From: Tetracladium setigerum | Lineage: Eukaryota > Ascomycota > Leotiomycetes > Helotiales | Assembly: GCA_031472005.1 (NCBI GenBank) | Contig: PZJY01000010.1 | Location: 248,001 to 312,000 of the forward strand | Length of the DNA stretch: 64,000 nucleotides | Reading direction: 5' to 3' | Shown here: in pieces, positions 22,323 through 33,813 of the stretch | Position numbering within the stretch: position 1 is the first letter of the stretch | Layout of the letters: each line of letters begins with the position of its first letter | Position numbers and translations under genes: made by a program | Notes under the pieces: generated by a model | The model's input: only the letters and a program-made list of their open reading frames with translations | What the model was told of the DNA's origin: nothing | The model's database searches: none

Positions 22323-24016
22323 TATTGATGGCTTTTTGAGTTTCGTAGTGTTATCGGTTTCGTTAAAGGCGGAGATAGAGGGGATGGATGGAAGGAGGGT
22401 GTTGGTTTTTAAGTAGTGCAGGACAGCAGCCAAAATTGAAATAAGTGCTCAGCCAAGATCTTTTGTTCTTTGATGAAGTTATACCAAATTCCAAACAAGA
22501 CGGATGCACAGATAGCAACATAGAGGTAGTGGAGGTAGGTTGTTATATATAACACATTCAGCCCTATGACTCTCTTTCCCTCCTACAAAAAATCAGCCAA
22601 ACTTTCTACCTCATCTCCACAGCCGCCATGTCATTTAAGTTGCTGCGCAAGAAATAATCCTCAAAAGTCGCATCCGATGCAGCCTCACCTCACATCCCCG
22701 ACCACTACTGCGAAGGAAGTGACGCAAGCATCCCACACTCCTTGCCCTTATAAGCCGACCATCCTGCCAAACAAATCAGACCAATTTTCCCTCACAAGCC
22801 AAAAAACCACATCACTTCATAATTTTTCGGTCTTCAAAAAACCCGATTATTACAAGTACAATCTACAACCTCGTGCGTTTGAAACCAGGGGTCTTCGCAT
22901 TTCGGGTTGTCGTCAGATGTGATGTGGTTGGTGAAAAAGCGAGATGGGCTGAGCAAGTGTTTGGTTGGAGCTTGATTGGGATTGGGTGCTTACGCGGATT
23001 TTCGGTCTTGAGTTGTTGGAGGCGCGTTGCAACGTCCGAACAATGTAAGATCGGGGAGTTTCAAGGCTTGGTTGCATTCCTACAAGAAGTTAAACTCGCA
23101 GTGTGAGCAATCTGTCTATGTTTTGGATTCTCTTACACAAAACCATACATAAGAATGTTCCCGGGTTTTGAAATACCCATAGAGTAGTGAAATAATTGGC
23201 CAAGGCTAAGTCGCATTTTTGTGTATTGTTTTCTATTGTGAGGACAATGTATGGTCACGTGATTGCTCTCTCACATGGTATATTTCACTGCCGACGTGAC
23301 TACAACAACTATAGGGCTCATAACAATTTTATGCCAAAAGGAGAGGCCTATACTGAAAAGTTCAATAGTTTGTTTACATTTATAAAGTAAGTAGGTAGCT
23401 TTTGAGAGAGGAAGCCCGGGTGCCAAGACAATCCAGCGCTCAATATTTCGTCTACCTTTTCGTTTCCTCGTTACCTAGATAGATATCTATTCTTCTACTT
23501 TGTTCTTTCCTTTTATGTTAATATATTAAGAATGGAAAGAGTAATGGTGGGCCGTAAGAGCAAGAGTAGTAGCCGTACATAGAGTGACCCGTGATAGGCT
23601 GAATCGAGGCTTTGCTGACTTTGACCGCCCAATCTTGTATTTCTATTTAATTAGGTAATATACTATGGTTGTATGTTACTTAGCGAAAACTTGGTATCAT
23701 TTGAAATCGAACGCTTCTTTAGTATAAATCATCAAAAAGAAGATCCTATAGTGCGGTTTACTTTTTGAGCGTAAATTTACTAGCTGTGCAACTACTATTG
23801 GCAAAGCAGGCTCGCGAGCTGCTTACTGAGGATTGAGGTATCCAAAAAGATTTCTATCACTTTGCCAGGGAAAGAGGTCAAAGAAAAGATTTTAGTCATA
23901 AATACATAGATGCATTTGCAATATTCTGGACCCCGCAAAGCTGGCTTCCTCGTCCCAAAAAGGGCAATCGTTCAATCCTGTCTGTTCAACTCAACAAAAT
24001 TTTGCCATTGAATACT
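22323..24016. other. 1.7-kb intergenic region
   Basis: Holds the RTA1-like promoter (TATATATAA near 22543-22553) and the 3' side of the SDR gene. Short frames at 22566-23106 show no recognisable protein. AT-rich patches occur near 23500-23720. Confidence 0.4.
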
Positions 24017-25135
24017 CTAATAGGAGAATTTCTCTCCCACAATCTTCTCACTCAAAGCCCATAGCTTCTCTGCGTTTTCCGGGCTCGACGCAAAGTCCAA
24101 GGCCTTCACAGGATTGCAATCGTCTAAAAATGCGCCAGAAAGACCTTTACAATTTCAATTAGCCCAATCGAACTTCTTTCTTCCTTTGCTCTCATATATT
24201 TACTTGGAAAGGGGAGGACAGAACTTACCATCGAGTTTAGGATCCAAAGCAGCAGTCAGAGTAGTAGCACTTCCTTCTTCAACCGTCTTCGCCTTTGGCG
24301 GGACAACATTCCTTTCTCCAAACATTGCTCCTATGATAGGAAACTCTGCTGGGTCAACCGAATTCGATAGACCAGTGCCTTGGATATTGCCGGGATGCAA
24401 CGAAAAGCTCGTGACCCCCCTCGCAGCCAACTTCTTAGCCAAGGCAACAGCAAAGAGAATATTCGCCGTCTTGGATTGTGCATAAGCCTCCCAGGTATTA
24501 TACTTTGTGCCATTAGAGAAGTTGTAATCGTCGAATCGCACGGGACTAAATTGGTAAAGCTGGCTAGATACATTTACAACCCGACTACCTTTAGCAAGTT
24601 TAGGCACCAGAAGGTTAGTAAGAAGGAAATGCCCAATGTGATTCGCGCCGAATTGACTCTCAACACCGTCAGGTGTGAGGGAGAACTTCGTGCCCATGAT
24701 ACCGGCGTTGTTGATGAGCACATCGATTGCAGTGTCAACGGCTGATGCAGCTTCGGCTGCGGCTGTACGAACCGATGCGACGGATGCCAGGTCAACTTTG
24801 ATGAAGCTCACTTTGGTGGGTGGGCTGATTTGTTGAATTTGTGTGATTACGGGTGAGACTTTGCTTTCAGTGCGGCCGAGGAGGAGAATTTGAGCAGGCT
24901 GGGCGGCTGCGAGATAGACGGCGACGTGGGCGCCAATACTGCCTGAACTAGCACCGGTGATGACAACTGTGAAAAGTTAGGAATCATTTTTAATTGGAAG
25001 ACATCTTATTTGCTCTTTTCTTATAATAACTAACTGTTATCAATGAAGAGAAAACTTACAGGTTTTGCCGGCAGCTTGTTCAGACAATACTGAGACGACA
25101 TCTCGTCCGGTGGTGGAAGCGTTGAAGTCTGTCAT
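24017..25135 (-). CDS. Short-chain dehydrogenase/reductase (retinol dehydrogenase/WW-oxidoreductase-like)
   Basis: NAD(P)-dependent oxidoreductase of the classical SDR superfamily. Exons 25060-25135, 24229-24966 and 24017-24144 join in exact phase for 313 residues. The cofactor motif TGASSGSIG follows a 24-residue N-terminal extension. Further motifs are DLASVASV, the NNAG block (DVLINNAGIMG), GANHIGHFLLTN, VVNVSSQLYQF and the catalytic YAQSK, then SLHPGNIQGTG. Spacing is that of the light-dependent protochlorophyllide reductase/retinol dehydrogenase-like branch, so the substrate is an alcohol, aldehyde or ketone. It is divergent from the amidase at 26010 across an 874-bp promoter, and may belong with the amidase-regulator-transporter-ALDH group. 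Intact. Confidence 0.85.
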
Positions 25136-26009
25136 TTTGGGAATTGGCTGAGATTGAGGATTATTGAGAAGTGTGGAATTTTGAAGTGACTGAAGATTCA
25201 ATCGAAGATATGATATGAGTGGTTTTGTAATGTGGAAAGCAAGCTGATTCTATTCTTGATGATAGCCATTTTGAAAAGTGCAGAGCACCATCAACTTATA
25301 TATCTTTCTCTCCAACTTATAACTCCAACATTTATTTCCAACTTGACTCCATTCTCAATTATGCTGGCAAAGCGGCCGCCTCGAGTCCCAATCACAATGC
25401 CTCCGAGATGCCACAGGATTATTGAGGTTTGGAGCTTCGAAATCCAAGCTGTGGGTGAATTGACACTCAAGCCGCGCCGAGGACTAACTCCGTTACTCCC
25501 GTTGAGTGGAAACAAAGAAAGTGGGCTTCAAAGACTTCTAATTCGAACTTCTGCGTTGCTGAATGGCTAGGAGTATGGCTCGCATGGATTCCTACATACC
25601 TAGCTTATCGGCCCTCGGGGGTGTTGAGCCTCCGTGATGAATTTATGTCTTGCGCACTGCACGCGGAGTGGTTCTCACCGTGCAAGAGTTCATAATTAAC
25701 CTTTCTTGGTTGTGCATGCGGCGGTCGATGCGGCCGCACAAATCTCTCGGGACAATTCAAGTTGCGATCAACAATCAATCAGCCTTCATACATTCTTAAA
25801 GGGTAGTTTGACTCTCTCCAAGTTGACTGACTCAATTACAGGGCATCTCAATAATTACTGCGCGGCATTGCCGGAGTTACGGAGTATACATTAGAGGTCA
25901 GTTCATAAGTTGCCGTTTTCGCTTCGCACATTAATGTCCTAAATAAACACCGCTTCTTCAATCGTCATCTCTCTCTCACTTATTTCGTCAACATTGATTT
26001 ACATCCAGA
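25136..26009. other. Divergent promoter region between SDR and amidase
   Basis: It contains a GC-rich patch at about 25717-25736 with CGGCGG and CGGCCG triplets in opposite orientation, a possible Zn2Cys6 target. No gene. Confidence 0.35.
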
Positions 26010-27961
26010 ATGACCAAAGACTGGAAAACTATTGGTGCTTCCAAAAATGATGCTCTCTTTTCACTCATTCCGGAAAAATGGAGAATTCCACTTCCACTTC
26101 CGCCCCCAGCAACATTACCTGACGTGACCGGTACTATACGCCAGTACTTCTCTCCGAAGGAGCTTGAGATCACAGAGACAAACTCAGTTGGTATTGTTGA
26201 AAAAACTTCTAGCGGATTGTGGAAATGCAGTGAGGTTACCGAAGCATTCTGCCACAGAGCAGCGGTTGCTCATCAGATGGTACGCAAACTACCCTCCTAT
26301 CCTCAGATAATATCAAAACTGATGGATGGGGTATGAGTGCTAATAGATCAACTGTCTTCATGAAATAATGTTTACATCTGCCCTCGAACGTGCCGCGGAA
26401 CTTGATGCCTATTTCGCAGCACACAAAAAACCCATGGGTCCATTGCATGGTCTTCCCATCAGTCTCAAAGACGCAATTCACGTGAAAGACGTGGATACAA
26501 GCTTGGGCTACGTCGGCTGGCTAGGAAGGCCTCGACCAGAAAAAGAGAGTCAAATTGTGAGCGACCTTCGCTCTCTCGGCGCCATCATCTATGTGAAAAC
26601 CAGTGTCCCTCAGGGTTCTCTATCTGCCGAGACACGTAACAATATCATTGGATATACGCCCAATCCGCTCAATCGTCAACTCACTGTGGGTGGAAGTTCC
26701 GGTGGTGAAGGCGGTTTACTGGCTCTGCGTGGAAGCTCTGTTGGGCTTGGAACTGATATTGGCGGCTCGACTCGCGTTCCCGCTGGCTGGAATGGCTGTT
26801 ATGGGCTTCGTCCATCGACAGGGAGATTGCCGTATGAGGGGATTGCATCAAAAATTGATGGAATCATGCTCCCGTTTGTAGTTGGACCTATGGCGACGGA
26901 GGTAAATGGGCTGGACTTGATGATGAGGAGCTTGTTGCAAACTGAACCGTGGAGGAGAGATCCCATGGTGATTGAACTTCCATGGAAAGATGATATTTTT
27001 ACAAAGATGAAGGAAATGGTAGGTGGGAAAGAAAAGATGGCATTTGGAATCATGGTCAGTGATGGACATGTCAATCCACAGCCACCTGTTGAGAGGGCTA
27101 TGAGAAGAGTCTCGGAAGTTCTCACAGCTCTAGGTCACAAGGTATGTATAGTTCTTCACACCCATATATGAATTCTTGCTAAGATCGCTAGGTCATCGAA
27201 TGGAAGCCGCCGAGCCACAGCGCTGGAAATGATCTATACGTACATTATTCCCACCTTTGTTCGAATATGTTGTTATTAACCGTCATTTCAGTTCAAAATC
27301 TGCTTTTCAGACGGCGGCAGACCTCACCACGCAGCACTTGCAATGTCCGGAGAGCCTGGAACCGAACCTGTTGTAGGGTCAGCACCCGGCCCAGAAGCCA
27401 ACGCCAGCCAAGTTATCGAAGCAAATATTGCAATCAGAGACTATAGAAAGAAGTACCATGACTATTGGAATAGCACTTTGGATATCACTAGAACAGGAAG
27501 ACCGGTTGATGCGTTTATCTTGCCACTTGCACCGTTTACTGCTCCTCAGCCGGGCCAAGCCCGATATTTAGGTATGAAGACGTGATCCGGGAACCAAAAG
27601 ATTGAGTTTAAATTTACATTTAAGTACTAACGATTCTGCTTCAGGTTATACAACCATTGTTAATGTTTTAGATTATACCTCATGCGTCATTCCAGTGACG
27701 CAGGTGAGGAAAGATATTGATCAGTACCCAGTGGACTATGTTAGTCTGAATGAAGTTGACCAGGCTGTTCATGATGATTGTGAGTACATCCTTCCTTGTG
27801 GTGCCTTAATTTCATGAAACACACTGCACTGTGCTGATTTGCTAGATAACCCTAATATATCACATGGCGCACACGTGGCTGTGCAGCTTGTTGGTGGGAG
27901 ACTGCAGGAAGAGAAGGTCCTCGCATTTGCAACCGCAATCAGTGAACAGCTTCAGGAATGA
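26010..27961 (+). CDS. Amidase, amidase-signature (AS) family
   Basis: Hydrolyses a carboxamide to acid and ammonia, probably in the cytosol. Six exons (26010-26279, 26347-27141, 27192-27239, 27292-27571, 27645-27779, 27846-27961) agree in phase and give 547 residues, usual for fungal general amidases/acetamidases. The Ser-cisSer-Lys triad is visible: Lys131 in LPISLKDAIHVK, Ser207 in TVGGSSGGEGG and Ser231 in GTDIGGSTRVPA. The 24-residue spacing of the two serines is the family standard. C-terminal blocks include RKKYHDYWN, DAFILPLAPFTAPQPGQARYLGYT and the closing GGRLQEEKVLA. Substrate not predictable. Its promoter is shared with the SDR, and the nearby regulator, transporter and ALDH suggest a nitrogen or carbon scavenging route. 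Confidence 0.9.
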
Positions 27962-28032
27962 AACTGGGATATTTTATAATGGAAAGATGACGATAGTAAG
28001 TACATTGCTAGATATAAAGAAATGCTGAAGGT

Positions 28033-28990
28033 TCAAATGACACTTTTCAATTGTATACTTTCCTCCACAATCGTTCTGCAAATATTGGGATAACGGTTGA
28101 GTTGGCCCGACGGGAGATTTGACCTAAACACTAGTATCACTTCAGACACAACAGACCAACAATCAGTTACAGGTTGAGATTGGCCTGGGAGTGGTTGAAC
28201 TTGAGGCCCAAACACCGGATACAGGCCATTTTTAGAAATTCTCGTGCTTGCTACGAGTGCCGGTCTCCTTGTTGCATGTTCAATCCAGTGAGACCTTTTT
28301 TCAATAAATAGGTAATCTAACGCGGTAGATCTCACCATCAGGTCCGAAACGCCATATTCCCCACATATTTGCTCTCGCGCGCTCTCAATGTCCTCTTTCG
28401 TACTCACAAGCCACGGATGAACTGTATACAAATAGTCATGAACAGTCACCAAACCTCCAGAAGCAAGCCTCACAACAATTCTGACCCTTTTATCCCTCGA
28501 CCTCCGCTTTCCACAACAGCCCAGCAGATTTTCCTCCCCATCCGAGTCCCGATCAGGATCGTAATTTTCAAGAGCCCCATGTCACGTTCATACTGCCCAA
28601 CGTAATCATATCATTCATAACATACCCCACACACAACCTCCCATTCATCCAACTCGCTCACCCCAATAGTAAAAGACGATATCTTGGACGAGGAAATTGG
28701 TTTTTGTGAGATAGGATGAAAGATTCCATTTGAGAAATAAGGCGTGAGGGATTCGGATTGGACTATGTTTGTCTTCAATGACTGGAATGGCTTCTGGAAA
28801 AGGAACGTCAAGTGACCAGAAGAGGCGAAATCCAGCGTCAGACTTTATGAATCTTAGCACGCTTCAAAAAGAAGCTTCAAGAATGCCAGCCTTACCCTTC
28901 TGGAATAGTGCTGACAAAGCAGCTGCATATGGAGTGGAACGAAGCCCCGCCAGGTTTGAGGTCCCAAAAGACACCCAAACCTCAATCGTG
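28033..28990 (-). CDS. Unrecognised protein gene (one frame break, one in-frame stop)
   Basis: The C-terminal 146 codons (28033-28473) are open and contain TVHDYLYTVHPWLVSTKEDI and VVSEVILVFRSNLPSGQLN. Upstream, the frame containing GCCGKRRSRDKRVRIVVRL runs back to the CCCC of 28575-28578, where one missing base restores GQYERDMG. The frame then continues through YDYV, an in-frame TGA and a further block with KISSFTIGVSELDEWEVVCG, back to about 28850. A short first exon probably lies in 28860-28990. The gene is intermingled with the amidase-regulator group but I know no family for it. The TGA (where a Trp or Arg codon may have stood) is not explained by the base-run artefact, so pseudogene status is open. 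Confidence 0.45.
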
Positions 28991-29094
28991 GAGCACAGAG
29001 ACTTCGAATGAATCTAGCATCCCTAGAAAGCTATCTTTTACATTCAAACTTACCTTTGGATAGATGACTTGAAGCTGCCCGAGGCAGTTGCATC

Positions 29095-31241
29095 ATGGCT
29101 GAAGCTCAGGAAGTACCGAACACTCCGCCACTTTCAACGGTCACAAAACAGAAAAGACTCGACCGATCTTGTGTACTATGCCATCAACGGAAGATACGTT
29201 GTGACAAGAAGTTACCATGCAGGAACTGTAGCCGCGTTGATGTGTTGTGTTACTACCCCGAGCCGGAGCAGAGCGTTCGCCGGCCACAAAAAACGACAAT
29301 TGCTGATGTTTCGGCACGCCTTGCCCGGCTGGAGAGGACTATCAATGCCATTTCCAATAGTTCTGCATTCAAGCAAGAAACCGCTCCACCTGGGCCACTT
29401 GCCACTGCGGACTTCAACCCAACGGACCCCATCGACTCTCCTGCAGATGGTACAGCAACGGAAGAAAAGCTTGTTCAAGGCGACTCCTCAAGTCGTTACT
29501 TCAATGAGGGTCTCCTGTCCCGAGTTTTAGAAGAGGTTCGTATCATCCGCTTGCAAGTCATGCTCCCTAACGTATATCATAGGAACAAGAAATCAAGTCT
29601 TTGATCGAGAAGCAGCATGACGGAAGTCATTCCCAGGACTCTCTAGATATTGATCCTCTTTTTTCAGCCTACCAGAAGCCAGCTCAAGGGAGTCTATTAA
29701 ACTATCCTTCTCGACAATGTGCTATACAATTATGGCAAGCTTTTGTCAATAATGTTGACCCGCTCTTCAAGATATTTCACATCCCTTCAATCCAAGGGAT
29801 TATCTACAGCGCAATCAACAACTCCAATAATGTCACAATCGAAACAAAAGCTCTTTTATTTGCTATATACTTCGCTGGAGTGACAAGCTTGAGCTCAGAA
29901 CAGGCGATGAGTCTTCTTGGACTGACAAAAAATACAGCCTTGAATACGTTCAAGCAGGGGCTGGAACGGTCACTTGCTGCTTCACATTTCTTAGACAACC
30001 CGAAGTTAATAACCTTACAAGCAATCACTTTATACATGGTAAGCAGGATTCTACCACAATGTTGCATGGCTGATTAATCTCAGTTTTGTTATCGCGCTTG
30101 CAAAGGAGGTCGAGCTATCTGGGCCTTGAATGGTCTCGTTACCCGGTGTGCTCAATCAATTGGCCTTCACCGCGACGGTACAAACTTCAAACTTCCGCCC
30201 TTTGAGTGCGAGATGCGGCGGCGCCTATGGTGGTTGATTGTTGCCAACGACTCTCGTGTAATCGAAGATTACGGCTTAAAGATCTTTACGGCTGACAGCT
30301 CGATCGACGTTGCACTTCCCTCGAATATCAATGACAGTGAGATCTATCCAAACATGAAAGAACATCCAACTACGAGACCAAAATGGTCCGATATGTCCTT
30401 TACTCTGATGGTCATCGAAGCACATAAAGTTCTCCGAGAACTATCTCTGAGCATTCCCTCCGACACCAGCCCTTCTCCTGAAGTAGCCCGGCAACAATCA
30501 TTCCAAGCGCTCAAAGATCGTTTTGAGACCGAGTATTTACAACATTGCGACCAAAATATTCCGATACAACGCATGACTTATCTTATTGGCAAGCTACTTC
30601 CCAGCAAGCTTGATTTCGTCACCCGCCAACAATTACCAAGACACCCCTCGCCGCTCCGTACCCCTACTCCTGCCTTTTCACCAAACAGCGGAACGAATCA
30701 AAGCATGGAAGAAGACATCCTTTACGCATGCGAGATCCTAGAGATCAACGACCACTTCCGAACCGACGACATGCTCCAAGGATATTATTGGACCATACGA
30801 ACTTATCCGCAGTACCATGTGCTGATTTTTGTCTTTCGGTACTTATGTATCGCGCCTGAGGGCTCTAGTACAGATAGAGCGTGGAGTCTAGCAAATGCTT
30901 GCTTCGAGAATGAAATCCCTTATGAGGTGGGCTCAAATTGGACGGTTTTGAGCAGACTGAGGGAGAAGGCAATAAAGAACAAGAATGCTGCATCGGCTAG
31001 AAGCAATGCTGACAAAGAAAAACATACCAACGAAAGTGAGACAGGACAAAACTTTGATATGGAGACAGCAAGCACTGACGATGTTGGAGGAAGTGGTGCC
31101 CAGGATGCAGATCTTTTATCAAATATGAACTGGAGTCCGAATACATTCGAGGGCATGTTTTGGGACTCGATGATTGGCAGTGGAGAAGTGGAGAACTTTG
31201 AGTCCCAGGCGTCTGGCTTGCCATGGACAAATATACAATAG
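29095..31241 (+). CDS. Zn2Cys6 transcription factor with fungal-specific regulatory domain
   Basis: Nuclear regulator, 684 residues in three exons (29095-29535, 29583-30038, 30084-31241) with exact phases. The zinc cluster has Cys26, 29, 36, 42, 45 and 52 (C-x2-C-x6-C-x5-C-x2-C-x6-C), followed by a short linker and a coiled-coil-like segment (VSARLARLERTINAIS). The fungal_trans domain shows ALLFAIYFAGVTSL, then LNGLVTRCAQSIGLHRDG and FECEMRRRLWW, the family core. The acidic Ser/Thr/Asn tail may activate transcription. It sits in the middle of amidase, unknown gene, MFS transporter and ALDH, the usual place for a pathway-specific activator. A CGG-N14-CCG inverted repeat between transporter and ALDH is a candidate target. 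Confidence 0.9.
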
Positions 31242-31368
31242 GATTACTCTATATCTATCTAAATAAATGTATGTACAAATCAAATATCCATGTTGGAGAG
31301 AAGAGTTATATTAATTAACACGAGTCCAGACTGAAAGCCTGTTAGCGACACAAAAAATTATTCTGCCC

Positions 31369-32982
31369 TCAGAAGAAGACATTCAACTTCCATCCAACTT
31401 TGTAGATTCTCGCTCCCATCACGAATACCGTGCCCGCAACGCAGAAAACTCCAGAGAAGACTTTCACGCCTATCCAGCCGCCACCCTCTCTGTCCAGAAT
31501 GGCCCCAGCAATAGGAGACGTCGTCAACGCTCCAATACTGTTGACAAAGAACACCAATCCTGTCCTAAATCCGATTTCCTTGATTGGGGAGATTTGTGCT
31601 ACCAGACCTGCAATGAGGGAGACATACGCGCCAGAGAAAAATCCATATAAGACTGCGTATGCGATGTGTGCTGCATCGGTATTTCTTCCGGATGGAAGCC
31701 ACAAGGCAAGAGTGCTTAGGCCTGTGGCGAAGGCGGCCACGGTGAAGACGTTGTATTTGCCTACACGGTCCGCTAGAAACCCGGTGAGGAGACGACCGAA
31801 GAGACTGTTTTCAAATCAATTATTAGTTAAAGTTTCTAAGGGAGAGTGGCATTGGAAGATGAACCAACCTAGAAGCGTTGAAAATGGCAACGAGGTAATG
31901 CGCCAAATAGGGACTCATTCCACTGGAGATAGCTTCCACCACAAGATAATTAATAGGGATAAACATCCCGAATGTGAACAAGCACAATCCGGTGTTGAGA
32001 GCCAGAAATACAGGTTCGTGGAATGGCGCAATGAGTTGTTTGCGGGTGACGGGCTGCGGATTGGGAGGAAATCGGGACTTGACAGTCAAGCCGGCGAGAA
32101 TGAGCAAAAAGAGAATCAAAAAGGCAGAAATGCGCATTGTCCATCCATAACCCACGGCAGGAATAAGGCGACTGATCATGATGGGGAAGATGACACCGCC
32201 GATGCTGGATCCGGTGGAAAGGATGCCATATGCTATGCCACGTTTCTTGTCGAACCAGCCGACGATGACATTCAAAGCTTTGCCGGGATTAGAAATCGAT
32301 TATCGAGCTTTCTATGAAGAGGGATACATACCTGGCTGAAATATGAGGGACACGCCAATGGCGCTGCAGATTCCCTGGGAGAGCATGACCTGGTAGTACT
32401 CCGTCGAGAGGGAGGCCATCATCAATCCGAAAACATGGAGAAAAGACCCAGCAAATATGAGGTATCGTGGCCCATAAAGATCGTACAACCTACCCACAAT
32501 TGGGCCCTGAAGATATCAGAACACTGCAAATAGGCTATGTAGGCATACATACCATGGCAAACATGAAAAAGACCTGCAGAGAGGGAATCCATGATATCTT
32601 TCCCGCGGAGTACTGGCGCAGAAGATTGGTTTGATAGTATTCCTGAAAAGTACCAATACCTGCAAGGAGACATACATTAAATGACATTCAAAAGTTGGTG
32701 TACATTTTGACGGGTCAAAAAAGGAAAAAGGAACATACTGTTGATCCAGCCGAAACTGCAGAAGGAAGTGCACCAGGCACCAAAAACCACGAGCCATGCA
32801 ACCACGCCGCCATCAGGAGCCTCACTCGCAGTAGTCCATGCTGATGTAGGAGCGGGAGTGTTGGCCTTTTCATGCGATTTGTCTTTTGGCGGAGTGACCG
32901 GAGTCAGACTGAACTCTTGAGGCTTTCCTTCATTATTGTCGCGAATGCTGGTAGCGGTATTGCTGGAGTCGTAACTAGACAT
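31369..32982 (-). CDS. MFS transporter, monocarboxylate-type (MCT/MCH-like)
   Basis: Plasma-membrane carrier of the major facilitator superfamily, 456 residues in five exons (32739-32982, 32553-32659, 32332-32506, 31869-32277, 31369-31804), all in phase. After a hydrophilic N-terminus of about 58 residues comes the MCT signature PDGGVVAWLVVFGAW in helix 1, then FGWINSIGTFQEYYQ. The inter-helix GPIVGRLYDLYGPRY follows, with GVSLIFQPALNVIVGWF later. The second half has GRLLTGFLADRVGKYNVF and ends with a basic tail. Fungal relatives carry monocarboxylates, riboflavin or small acids. It diverges from the ALDH across about 830 bp and converges on the Zn2Cys6 gene; import or export of the pathway substrate is a reasonable inference. 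Intact. Confidence 0.88.
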
Positions 32983-33362
32983 GCTGGAACAATAAAGCGA
33001 AGCTTGTTAAATGCAGACTTCTAAATTTACGAAAGAAAAGAAGGACGGGAACATATGTCGAAAAATTTCCTGGTGAGACGTTAGTTCTTGATAAGTTGAC
33101 AGGCCAACTCCTACTTTTACTTGTCGGTCGTCGGAATATTTACCATCGCCGAGCATAATATCTTGTAATGCTCGTTATCCGCTCGCTGTCTGCTCAATAT
33201 CCGCTTCATTATTTCAGGTCAGGCCACAATTTTTAGGGAAATTAGAATTATGTCGTATGTGATATAAACACCTCAAATGATTTTGGAGGAGAGCCAATCA
33301 AGTGAACCCTTTGTTGTTGTTGTTGTTGACTCGGCGGAGACATATTTTAGATCTCTTCGGCG

Positions 33363-33382
33363 CGGCGATCGTTGCATCGCCG
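33363..33382. promoter_or_regulatory. Inverted repeat CGGCGAT-N6-ATCGCCG (candidate Zn2Cys6 site)
   Basis: A perfect 7-bp inverted repeat with a 6-bp spacer, giving CGG-N14-CCG. It stands between the divergent transporter (start 32982) and ALDH (start 33814). Everted or inverted CGG triplets are the classic binding sites of binuclear zinc-cluster dimers; the factor at 29095 is the obvious candidate. No experimental evidence. Confidence 0.5.
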
Positions 33383-33813
33383 GGACTAAGGAGACAGCTC
33401 CTTTGAGCACGTGCCTTGAGCCGATTTCTAATCGCTGTGTTACACGTGCCGTCCTCTGATCCCACTTTCATGTTTCCAGAAAGGCAAAGCAATTGTTTAA
33501 CAGGCTAATTGACATCTTGGTAGAGTGACCGGATTCGCGTAGCATTCAAGCATTGTCTTGGCATCAATGTATAGACTTTTCAATTCAGCTAGAAGCTTCA
33601 CTGTCGCAACAATGACCGCCTCTTTCGGAGTGTCTAAGATGCCCGAATACCGGGTAGGGACAACTCAGGAGTGTCTTGGTTCGTTGAACTAAACAACATG
33701 GGCGTTCTGCTCAAGTATAATACACCCTCCATGCCCCAGGAAGGAAGATCTATATCACCATCACCAAAACATCATTTTACTCTAGAACTCGAAACCCAAA
33801 CAACGAAGAAGAC

